Source: Chloroflexota bacterium
GTDB taxonomy: Bacteria > Chloroflexota > Dehalococcoidia > Lucifugimonadales > Australimonadaceae
Direction of reading: 5' to 3'
Length of the DNA stretch: 10,936 nt
Assembly (NCBI GenBank): GCA_026713505.1
Contig: JAPOOH010000427.1
Span: 1-10,936 of the forward strand
The notes beneath the pieces were generated by a model. It was not told the origin of the DNA, did not search any database, and was given only the letters and a program-made list of their open reading frames with translations. Positions 1 to 5,149 of this stretch are shown here, in pieces (the first letter of the stretch is position 1; each line of letters opens with the position of its first letter). The position numbers were made by a program, and so were the translations under genes.

Positions 1-304
1 CCGCGACCGCGAGCCAGCCCCCGAGGCTCGCGCCGACGATGGCCGTGGGAGCCAGCGCGTCGGCGAGGTCGGCGACCGTGAAAGCGATGTCGTCGAGCGT
101 GTCGGCCCACTCGGGGCGCTCGCTGCATCCGAATCCGGGCAGCTCGGGCGCGGTCACCTCGAAACGCTCCGCGAGGCGGTCGAGGAACGGCGTCCACGCG
201 GAGGAGAGTTCATCGTGGATGAAGAGCAGGCGCGGGCCGTCTCCGGCGCGGAGAGCGGCGACGCTGACTTGGGGGAGGTCGATGGTGATGGGCGTTACCG
301 GCAT
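1..304 (-). CDS. Alpha/beta hydrolase, 5' part only (3' end beyond the window)
   Basis: The minus strand reads open from an ATG at 304-302 to the left edge, giving 101 residues of the N-terminal half of an alpha/beta-hydrolase-fold protein. Visible landmarks are the first core strand ending in the oxyanion region (RLLFIHDE, about residues 25-32), the conserved APELPGFGCSE turn (about 52-62), and the nucleophile elbow GASLGG with the predicted catalytic Ser93. The catalytic Asp and His would lie outside the window. The oxyanion motif reads HDE where family members usually have HG, a mild oddity. Substrate cannot be told from this part. No Shine-Dalgarno precedes the ATG. The best promoter (-10 at 317-322) would start transcription only about 5-6 nt upstream, so a leaderless mRNA is plausible. 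Fold assignment is firm; function within the family is open. Confidence 0.85.
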   Translation of the reverse strand, partial: MPVTPITIDLPQVSVAALRAGDGPRLLFIHDELSSAWTPFLDRLAERFEVTAPELPGFGCSERPEWADTLDDIAFTVADLADALAPTAIVGASLGGWLAVA

Positions 305-316
305 AGTGAGGCTACG

Positions 317-345
317 CTTATAGCAGCACGCGCCGCTCGCTTCAA
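317..345 (-). promoter_or_regulatory. Sigma70-like promoter for the left-edge hydrolase
   Basis: On the minus strand a TTGAAG -35 box (345-340) and a TATAAG -10 box (322-317) are separated by exactly 17 nt. The -10 matches the consensus at 5 of 6 positions and the -35 at 4 of 6. The predicted start would fall about 5-6 nt before the hydrolase ATG at 304. The -35 lies across the stop codon of the upstream DUF1801 gene. Confidence 0.5.
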
Positions 346-356
346 GCGGCGCGTGT
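326..356. repeat. Perfect 10-bp inverted repeat overlapping the promoter and DUF1801 stop codon
   Basis: ACGCGCCGCT (328-337) is the exact reverse complement of AGCGGCGCGT (345-354), with a 7-nt loop. One more C-G pair and one G-T pair extend the stem outward. The loop holds the TGA stop of the DUF1801 gene. It could be a rho-independent-like terminator for the TPP enzyme/DUF1801 operon, but no T-run follows. Because it covers the spacer and edge of the -35 box of the downstream promoter, an operator is an alternative reading. Confidence 0.5.
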
Positions 357-722
357 CTGTCTGGCGAGCGCCTCACTGAGCACCGATTTCAGCGCTAGGC
401 GTTCCGCCTCCTCGACGGTTCGCACCTTCACGTGGCGCAGCCGGGCTCCCGTTCCCTCCAGCAGACCCTCTGGGTCCGGCAGAACCGCGCCCTGGTATAA
501 GCCGAGGTTCACCCATCGCGCGTGCGGCATGATGTAGGCGTAGCTGTCGGTCATGCGCGGTCCGACGCCGTAGGTCGCGGCATGATAACCGAGGCGAACC
601 GTTTCGCAGGCCCCAGGGTGCGCGGCGAACACAGTCTCACGAAGGGCGACCGCCACCGGGTGGACCGCCTCGGGCCAGCGCCCAAGCAGGTCGTCGAACG
701 TTCCCAGTTTCGGTGCACTCAT
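342..722 (-). CDS. DUF1801 (YdhG-like) domain protein
   Basis: A 126-residue protein made almost entirely of a DUF1801-type domain. The family hallmark is visible: an N-terminal helical part with WPEAVHPVAVALRE (about 16-29), the strand region ETVRLGYHAATYG (about 40-52), then YAYIMPHARWVNLGLYQGA (about 61-79), and a C-terminal RHVKVRTVEEAE segment. Family members are small cytoplasmic proteins; some Bacillus relatives are described as iron-chaperone-like, but no metal ligands specific to that role can be assigned here. The start lies 3 bp after the stop of the TPP enzyme gene, and no good Shine-Dalgarno is present, so translation probably depends on reinitiation from that gene. This implies shared expression, not necessarily a shared pathway. 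Confidence 0.85.
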   Translation of the reverse strand: MSAPKLGTFDDLLGRWPEAVHPVAVALRETVFAAHPGACETVRLGYHAATYGVGPRMTDSYAYIMPHARWVNLGLYQGAVLPDPEGLLEGTGARLRHVKVRTVEEAERLALKSVLSEALARQTRAA

Positions 723-725
723 GGT

Positions 726-2327
726 CTAGAGCGGCGAGGTGACAGGGCCGAAGGGCACCTCGATGAGAGTTGGAGCGTCGTCCGACGCGACGGCGTCGCT
801 GATGGCGCTTTCGACGGCCGCGGGCGTCTCGGCGAGAACGCCTCGCGCACCATAGGCCTCCGCGAGTTTCACGAAGTCCGGATTGTGGAGCTGGGAGCCG
901 ATGACGCGCCCGTCGAAGCGGACCTCCTGGTCGCGCATGACGTTGCCGAACGCGTGGTCGTTGAACACAACCACGACGGCGTTGATGCCGTACTGGACGG
1001 CGGTGGCGAGCTCCTGCGAGTTGAAGAGGAAGCCGCCGTCGCCGGAGACGCAGACGACCGCCCTGTCCGGCTGCGCGGTCTTGGCGCCGAGCGCCGTCGG
1101 CCATGCGAAGCCGAGGTTGCCGAAGTAGGAAGAATTGAGGTACGTGCCGGGCTGCTCAACAGGGTAGAAGAGCCTGCTGTAGTAGCCGAGCTGGGTCATG
1201 CCGGCGACGAAGATGCCGTCCGACGGGATGGCGGAGCGGACCGCCTTCATGTACGAGTCCAGCGGTTCGATGCGGAGCGGGCCGAAACGACCGGCGCGCA
1301 GCTTTTCCAGCAGTTCGCGCTTGCTGTCAGCCGGAGGCATCGCGTCGGCGAGCGCAACGGCCAGCTTCTCCAGCGATGCCCTGGCGTCGCCGATCACGCC
1401 GAGCGTGTTGTTGGGGTAGTTGCGCCCGATCTCGTCCGGGTCCACGTCTATCTGCACGATCTGCGGGTCGTGGGTAAGCATCGCGGTGGCGAAGCGGGTG
1501 CCGACCGCGAGGAAGACGTCGTGGTGGCTCAGGTGGTTGCGGAATTCGTCCGCGCGGGACTTGAGCGTGCCCATACTGAGGTAGTGGGAGTCCGGTATCG
1601 CCCCCTTGCCCTCGTGGGTCGTCATCACGGGCGCCTGCAGGTGCTCGGCGACGCGCAGCAGCGCCTCGGACGCGCCGGATGAGATGACGCCGCCGCCCGC
1701 CCAGATGATGGGGTTCTTCGCCTGTGCCAGCACACGCGCCGCCCGCTCGATGTCGTCGTCGGAGGCGGCGTCGCGCCGGTAGTCGCCCGGTTCGAGCAGG
1801 TCGATGTCGGCGACTTCGGAAAGCGTCTCGGGCGGAATCTCGATCTCGACGGGGCGCGGCCGCCCGGTACGGAGCTGGCGGAACGCCTCGTGGACCGCGC
1901 CGGGCACGTCGACGGCGTTGAGCACGCGATAGGCCGCCTTGGTGACGGGGCGGATGGAGTCCATCTGGTCGTTGACCTCGTGGAGGATGCCGACATCCTT
2001 GCCAATGAGGTCCTTCTGCACCTGGCCCGAGACGACGAGGATGGGCGAGGACGCCGCGTACGCCGTGCCGATGGCGGCGGAGGCGTTGAGCAGGCCGGGA
2101 CCGGGAACGACCATCGCCGTTCCGGTTCCGCCGCCCGCGCGGGTGAACCCGTCGGCCATGTAGGCGGTGGCCTGCTCGTGGCGGACGGTGATGAAGCGCA
2201 TGCCGGGCTCGTCCAGGATGGGGTCAATCGCGTTGTACATCTGGACGCCGGGCAGGCCGAAGACAACCTCTGCGCCTTCCCGGTGCATGGAGCGTATGAG
2301 GGCCTGTCCGCCGGTCATCTCAGGCAT
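726..2327 (-). CDS. Thiamine-pyrophosphate-dependent enzyme, acetolactate synthase large-subunit-like
   Basis: A 533-residue cytoplasmic enzyme with the three-domain layout of the acetolactate synthase/benzoylformate decarboxylase superfamily. The N-terminal pyrimidine-binding domain contains FGLPG and RHEQATAYMADG, whose Glu (about residue 51) should activate the TPP ylide. The middle domain starts near NPIIWAGGGV (about 205-214) and has VGTRF and QIDVDPDEIG. The C-terminal PP-binding domain carries GDGGFLFNSQELATAVQYG (from about 429), the GDG-x24-ND metal/TPP motif; it ends ND-H where typical acetolactate synthases have NN. The substrate is uncertain: members include acetolactate synthases, decarboxylases and lyases. 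No small regulatory subunit (ilvN) gene is adjacent, which argues against dedicated branched-chain synthesis. The start used here (MPEMTGGQ) has GGAG 7 nt upstream; an in-frame ATG six codons earlier (2345) lacks a Shine-Dalgarno. Probably the first gene of an operon with the DUF1801 gene. Confidence 0.9.
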   Translation of the reverse strand: MPEMTGGQALIRSMHREGAEVVFGLPGVQMYNAIDPILDEPGMRFITVRHEQATAYMADGFTRAGGGTGTAMVVPGPGLLNASAAIGTAYAASSPILVVSGQVQKDLIGKDVGILHEVNDQMDSIRPVTKAAYRVLNAVDVPGAVHEAFRQLRTGRPRPVEIEIPPETLSEVADIDLLEPGDYRRDAASDDDIERAARVLAQAKNPIIWAGGGVISSGASEALLRVAEHLQAPVMTTHEGKGAIPDSHYLSMGTLKSRADEFRNHLSHHDVFLAVGTRFATAMLTHDPQIVQIDVDPDEIGRNYPNNTLGVIGDARASLEKLAVALADAMPPADSKRELLEKLRAGRFGPLRIEPLDSYMKAVRSAIPSDGIFVAGMTQLGYYSRLFYPVEQPGTYLNSSYFGNLGFAWPTALGAKTAQPDRAVVCVSGDGGFLFNSQELATAVQYGINAVVVVFNDHAFGNVMRDQEVRFDGRVIGSQLHNPDFVKLAEAYGARGVLAETPAAVESAISDAVASDDAPTLIEVPFGPVTSPL

Positions 2328-2334
2328 GGGTTCA

Positions 2335-2338
2335 CTCC
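2335..2338 (-). promoter_or_regulatory. Shine-Dalgarno deciding the start of the TPP enzyme
   Basis: Minus-strand GGAG lies 7 nt before the ATG at 2327-2325. It sits inside the six extra codons of the longer reading frame starting at 2345, which itself has no comparable site. This favours the shorter protein. Confidence 0.6.
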
Positions 2339-2382
2339 GGCGCATACCCGCGCGACCACGATCTCAGAGCGTAGCCGGGCGC

Positions 2383-2388
2383 ATTATA
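2383..2388 (-). promoter_or_regulatory. Consensus -10 box for the TPP enzyme/DUF1801 operon
   Basis: A perfect minus-strand TATAAT in a very GC-rich context, about 55 nt upstream of the chosen start codon, predicts a leader of roughly 50 nt. No convincing -35 box is found at 16-18 nt spacing, so an activator or weak promoter is possible. Confidence 0.45.
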
Positions 2389-2471
2389 GCGCGAGGTTGC
2401 GGCGGAGGGAGCGGCCCCTCGCCGTGCGGAGTCGACGCAAACAGAGCGAACCTGTCGGACAAGGCGGAGCG

Positions 2472-2503
2472 CATAACACACGCGTGCTCATTATGTGTAC
2501 AAT
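2472..2503 (+). promoter_or_regulatory. Possible promoter with nested palindrome upstream of the NYN gene
   Basis: TACAAT (2498-2503) is a plausible plus-strand -10 box 67 nt before the NYN start; no good -35 box is seen. Just upstream lies an AT-rich symmetric block: CATAA (2472-2476) pairs with TTATG (2491-2495) around an exact CACGCGTG palindrome (2479-2486), with centres offset by about 1 nt. It could be an operator controlling the NYN gene or both divergent units. Assigned from sequence shape only. Confidence 0.3.
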
Positions 2504-2569
2504 GCGCGCCGGTTTCTCAACAGGCTGGCTATTCCAGTACATGAGCTTTGAGCGAAAGGAGAGGGTTCT

Positions 2570-3355
2570 ATGGTTGGCGAGGTGGCAGTCTTCATTGATC
2601 TGGAAAATCTGCGCTATGGACTCTTGAACCACTACGGTATGGAGCCGGACTTCCGTCAGATAGTGGAGAAGGCGCAGCAATACGGACGGCCCACGATGAT
2701 GCGGGCCTATGCGGATTTCAGCGAACACCCGTCCGAAATCACGCGGCAGCTCTCCATGTGCGGCATCGAGGCGATCAACATCCCGGTCAAGCGCTCGCTC
2801 GTGACCAAGGCCGGACAACAGATAGAGCGCGTCAAGAACGCGGCGGACATGGCGCTCGCGCTCGACATGCTGGTCGAGGCCTTCGACGCGGACACGGGAG
2901 GCAAGGAGAAGGTCTTCCTCATGGTGTCCGGCGACGCGGACTACATGCGGCTCGTAACCCAGGTGAAGAACCGGTTCGGGCAGCGGGTGGTCATCTGCAG
3001 CGTGCCCGAGAGCGTGAGCAACGACCTCGTCGCCGCGGCTGGCAACGAGACCGACCACTACGAGACACCCGAGGTGGAGAGCGTCGACCCGGACGAGCTG
3101 AAGGCGGCCATCGTCGCGATGGTGCAGCGCGGCCCGGCCCCCCTGCACTACTGGAGCCTGCGCATCATCGACTCCTGGTGCCAGGACCCCCGGCAGGCCA
3201 TCCCCGGAACGGCCAAGGAGAAGCGGGACGCCATCGGCGACCTGTGCGACGAGGGCGTGCTCTACCGCCAGCCGTTCCACGACGAGCGCTCCGGCAGGCA
3301 GGTCTCCGAGGCGCTACTGGACGAGGAGCGGGCGATGGAGCTGGGCTACCTCTAG
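2570..3355 (+). CDS. NYN-domain (PIN-like) putative ribonuclease with C-terminal helical domain
   Basis: A 261-residue soluble protein. Residues 1-165 form a NYN domain (LabA/DUF88 group of the PIN-like nuclease superfamily). The acidic motifs are all present: FIDLENL (Asp10, Asn13), KNAADMALALDM (Asp93, Asp99) and SGDADYMRLV (Asp122, Asp124), which in this family coordinate Mg2+ for RNA cleavage. An active metal-dependent RNase is therefore expected, though the target is unknown. Residues 174-261 (DPDELKAAIVAMVQRG onward to LCDEGVLYRQ) look like a winged-helix-style nucleic-acid-binding module. It is not adjacent to a recognisable antitoxin or RNA-processing gene and seems to be its own transcription unit. 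The start is supported by AAGGAG with 8 nt spacing. Confidence 0.88.
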   Translation: MVGEVAVFIDLENLRYGLLNHYGMEPDFRQIVEKAQQYGRPTMMRAYADFSEHPSEITRQLSMCGIEAINIPVKRSLVTKAGQQIERVKNAADMALALDMLVEAFDADTGGKEKVFLMVSGDADYMRLVTQVKNRFGQRVVICSVPESVSNDLVAAAGNETDHYETPEVESVDPDELKAAIVAMVQRGPAPLHYWSLRIIDSWCQDPRQAIPGTAKEKRDAIGDLCDEGVLYRQPFHDERSGRQVSEALLDEERAMELGYL

Positions 3356-3425
3356 ACTGCCGTAGGCTCCCCGTTGCCACGACTGCCCGCAAGTCAGCGT
3401 GGAAGGCAGGAGGCTTATCCCCTTC

Positions 3426-3447
3426 TGTGCAAAGATACGATTGCACA
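3426..3447. repeat. Perfect 7-bp inverted repeat TGTGCAA-8 nt-TTGCACA
   Basis: TGTGCAA (3426-3432) and TTGCACA (3441-3447) are exact reverse complements with an 8-nt AT-richer spacer (AGATACGA). The geometry fits a dimeric regulator site or the left border of the following repeat element. No regulator gene is adjacent, so no partner can be named. Confidence 0.45.
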
Positions 3448-3448
3448 A

Positions 3449-3560
3449 CCCTCGTCCTGCTCATGGTGAGTTTGTTGAACACGGCGTAGGCCTTCGGGTT
3501 TGAGAGGGAGTGCAGAGGGGCGAAGCCCGGCTGCCGGGGGCGTGGGGGTGTCCCCCACAA
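3449..3560. repeat. REP-like intergenic element with tandem hairpins
   Basis: The stretch begins with CCCTCGTCCTGCTCATGGTG and continues with GAGTTTGTTGAACAC, which resembles a degenerate form of the dispersed 'gtcctgagcttgtcgaa' intergenic element seen in many bacterial genomes (recalled, not searched). It ends in two hairpins. One is GCAG/CTGC plus GGGC/GCCC around a GAA loop (3512-3534) with a 2x2 mismatch. The other is a perfect GTGGGGG-TGT-CCCCCAC stem (3542-3558). Copy number in the genome cannot be seen from one window. Confidence 0.5.
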
Positions 3561-3663
3561 GCGCTCGGGCGGGGTGGGAAGAACCGCGCCGCGCTGGAAG
3601 CAGTTGGAGTAGGGACGAGATCGAGCAGGCTACCGAAACCGGAATAGACAAAAGGAGCACGTC

Positions 3664-4221
3664 ATGGCGCGACTGCCGAAGGTTACCCGAGAGAGTCTCT
3701 CGCCCGAGGACCAGCAGCACTACGACTACATAGCCGGGAGCCGGGGTCGCGTAGTCGGTCCGTTCACCGTGCTGCTGAACAGCCCCGACGTCGCCGAGCG
3801 CATCGCGCACGTCGGCACCTACATCCGCTTCGAGAACACGCTTCCCGGCAACCTGCGCGAGCTTGCGATCCTCACGGTCGCGCGCGAGTGGAACTGCCAA
3901 TTCGAGTGGACCGCCCACCAGCCTATCGGCGAGGGCGAGGGGCTGAGCGCCGCGTCCATCGCCGCGGTGCGCGACCGCACGGCGCCGGACGGACTCGACG
4001 GCGACGAGGCGCTCGTGTTCACGTACGTGAGCTCGCTCCTGGAGAAGGGCCGCGTGCCGGACGACGTGTTCCGGCAGGTGCAGGAGCGCTTCGGCACGCG
4101 CACGCTGACCGACCTCACCGCGACGACGGGCTACTACTCGATGCTCGCCTGCGTGCTGAACGCCGCCGCGGTCACCCCGGACGAAGGGACGCCCCACCTG
4201 CTGCCGGACGCCGAGTACTAG
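3664..4221 (+). CDS. Carboxymuconolactone decarboxylase (CMD/AhpD-like) family protein
   Basis: A 185-residue all-helical protein. Residues 40-110 match the CMD core: LPGNLRELAILTVAREW (about 60-76) followed by NCQFEWTAHQPIG (about 77-89), giving Cys78, Glu81 and His85. A second helical segment (about 113-165) completes the fold. AhpD peroxidases use a CxxC pair; here the second Cys is replaced (C-Q-F-E), so thiol peroxidase chemistry of the AhpD type is unlikely, and a decarboxylase/lactonase-like or uncharacterised role is more probable. Family members are usually homo-oligomeric and cytoplasmic. The gene stands alone between a repeat region and a toxin-antitoxin operon. The start is supported by AAGGAG with 6 nt spacing. 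No neighbour reveals its substrate. Confidence 0.85.
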   Translation: MARLPKVTRESLSPEDQQHYDYIAGSRGRVVGPFTVLLNSPDVAERIAHVGTYIRFENTLPGNLRELAILTVAREWNCQFEWTAHQPIGEGEGLSAASIAAVRDRTAPDGLDGDEALVFTYVSSLLEKGRVPDDVFRQVQERFGTRTLTDLTATTGYYSMLACVLNAAAVTPDEGTPHLLPDAEY

Positions 4222-4237
4222 GGGGCGCTCCGTGTCG

Positions 4238-4267
4238 TTGATTGCGCAACGCACAATGATTTACTAT
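4238..4267 (+). promoter_or_regulatory. Promoter of the toxin-antitoxin operon
   Basis: TTGATT (4238-4243) and TACTAT (4262-4267) are spaced by 18 nt, each matching the sigma70 consensus at 4 of 6 positions. The -10 box is the left arm of a 9-bp inverted repeat, as expected for an autoregulated promoter. A TTGCGCAA palindrome (4242-4249) touches the -35 box. Confidence 0.5.
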
Positions 4268-4316
4268 GCTCTCATTGAGGGGACAGCATAGTACGCAGAT
4301 GCTTCCTCTCAATGAG
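4262..4316. promoter_or_regulatory. Operator-like symmetric sites before the antitoxin
   Basis: TACTATGCT (4262-4270) is the exact reverse complement of AGCATAGTA (4285-4293), with a 14-nt spacer. Inside the spacer is CTCATTGAG (4271-4279), and a matching CTCAATGAG (4308-4316) overlaps the Shine-Dalgarno; each is a near-perfect palindrome and the two are reverse complements of each other. Their centres are 37 bp apart. Family knowledge says AbrB-type antitoxins and their toxin complexes repress their own promoters through such sites; which element is bound is inference. Confidence 0.55.
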
Positions 4317-4324
4317 GAGGGTCC

Positions 4325-4594
4325 ATGATGAAGGAGATTACTACTACGCTCACCCAGCGCAGCCAGGTAACCGTCCCTGCAGAGGTGGTCAGGCTGTTGG
4401 GGTTGAAGCCCCGCGGACGAGTGGTGTTCACCATCGACGACGGAAAGGTCTACCTGGCTCCAGCCCCTTTCACCTTGGAATCAGCGTACCGTTCGGTGAG
4501 GCACTCCGGCGGTCCAGCGGACTGGGAGTCGGTCATCCGCTCCGTGAAAGACGCCAAGGCTGAGGAAACCGTACGGGAAGTCACCGGGGGATGA
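4325..4594 (+). CDS. AbrB/SpoVT-family antitoxin (VapB-type)
   Basis: An 89-residue protein with an N-terminal swapped-hairpin SpoVT-AbrB DNA-binding domain (about residues 4-46: TTLTQRSQVTVPAEVVRLLG, then GRVVFTIDDGKVYLAP). A polar C-terminal tail (about 50-89) should wrap the toxin. It presumably neutralises the PIN toxin encoded immediately downstream and represses their shared promoter. The two genes overlap by 4 bp (ATGA), ensuring coupled translation with antitoxin first. Two adjacent ATGs are possible starts: AGGAGG is 4 nt from the first and 7 nt from the second (4328), so the true protein may lack the first Met. A TA pair of this kind on a chromosome may be mobile or a stabilisation module. 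Confidence 0.88.
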   Translation: MMKEITTTLTQRSQVTVPAEVVRLLGLKPRGRVVFTIDDGKVYLAPAPFTLESAYRSVRHSGGPADWESVIRSVKDAKAEETVREVTGG

Positions 4595-5004
4595 GGTTCC
4601 TGGATACAAACGTCGTTCTCCGCTACCTGACGGGGGATGACGAGGTCAAAGCGGCGGCCAGCTATCAGCTCTTCCAACGGGTACAGCGCGGAGAGGAAGA
4701 TTTGTTCGCGTGTGAGGCGATCGTCAGTGAGGTTGCCTACGTCCTCTCCTCTCCTCGGGCTCCCTATCGGTTGACGCACGAGGATATACGGGCTCGGCTA
4801 TTGCCCATACTGACGCTACGAGGGTTGCGGTTCCCGCAGAAGCAGGTCTGCCTCCACGCGCTGGACATCTATGCTGGCGCTCCGTTCCTCGACTTTGAGG
4901 ACGCTCTTGCCGTGGCGCATATGGAGCATGTCGGCGCCACGGAGATCGTGAGCTATGACCGGGACTTCGACCGCATCCCGGGCATCACGCGGGTCGAACC
5001 GTAG
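4591..5004 (+). CDS. PIN-domain ribonuclease toxin (VapC-type)
   Basis: A 137-residue single-domain PIN protein. Expected acidic active-site residues are all present: Asp5 in FLDTNVVLRYL, Glu47 in AIVSEVAYVL, Asp104 in DFEDALAVAHM, and Asp123/Asp125 in SYDRDFDRIPGI. In this family they bind Mg2+/Mn2+ and cut tRNA or rRNA at specific sites; the target here cannot be read from sequence. The order antitoxin-toxin, the 4-bp overlap and the AbrB-type partner fit a type II VapBC operon. Nothing suggests inactivation. No obvious terminator follows: the spacer to the next gene holds only weak symmetry (CCAACC 5027-5032 with GGTTGG 5054-5059). Confidence 0.92.
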   Translation: MRFLDTNVVLRYLTGDDEVKAAASYQLFQRVQRGEEDLFACEAIVSEVAYVLSSPRAPYRLTHEDIRARLLPILTLRGLRFPQKQVCLHALDIYAGAPFLDFEDALAVAHMEHVGATEIVSYDRDFDRIPGITRVEP

Positions 5005-5149
5005 ACCCCCCAATCACAGGATGAATCCAACCCGGCCCCGCGTTCGTAACTGAGGTTGGGCGGGGTTCCGTTGCGCTTGCCAGCGTCGCGCCACGCACCC
5101 TCGGTACTGGACGAGTATCATCCTCGCGCAGGTCCCCCAGGAGCACTCT

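Larger units (their letters stand above)
3356..3663. other. 308-bp gene-free stretch with repeats and hairpins
   Basis: No supported gene lies here; short open frames across it run through the repeats. Directly after the NYN stop, CCACG (3377-3381) pairs with CGTGG (3398-3402) and an inner ACT/AGT pair extends it with a bulge, a possible but T-run-less terminator. A 7-bp inverted repeat (3426-3447) and two further hairpins (3512-3534, 3542-3558) follow. The remainder up to the Shine-Dalgarno AAGGAG of the next gene (spacer CACGTC) shows no clear promoter. Confidence 0.7.

Noticed and set aside
39..323. Plus-strand open frame of 94 codons at the left edge
   Set aside because: It is antisense to the alpha/beta hydrolase, whose frame contains clear family motifs; the plus-strand product is low-complexity Ser/Arg/Ala.
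522..1682. Long plus-strand frame of 386 codons
   Set aside because: Antisense to the TPP enzyme and DUF1801 genes, with Arg/Val/Glu-rich composition typical of reverse-frame shadows in high-GC DNA.
2384..3280. Minus-strand frame of 298 codons
   Set aside because: Antisense to the NYN gene, no recognisable domain, and it runs through the divergent promoter region.
3500..3733. Small plus-strand frame of 77 codons over the repeat region
   Set aside because: It runs through hairpin repeats and into the CMD gene in another frame, with no Shine-Dalgarno or domain.
5027..5059. Terminator between the toxin and the adaptor genes
   Set aside because: The best stem is 6 bp with a 21-nt loop and no T-run, too weak to annotate as a terminator.
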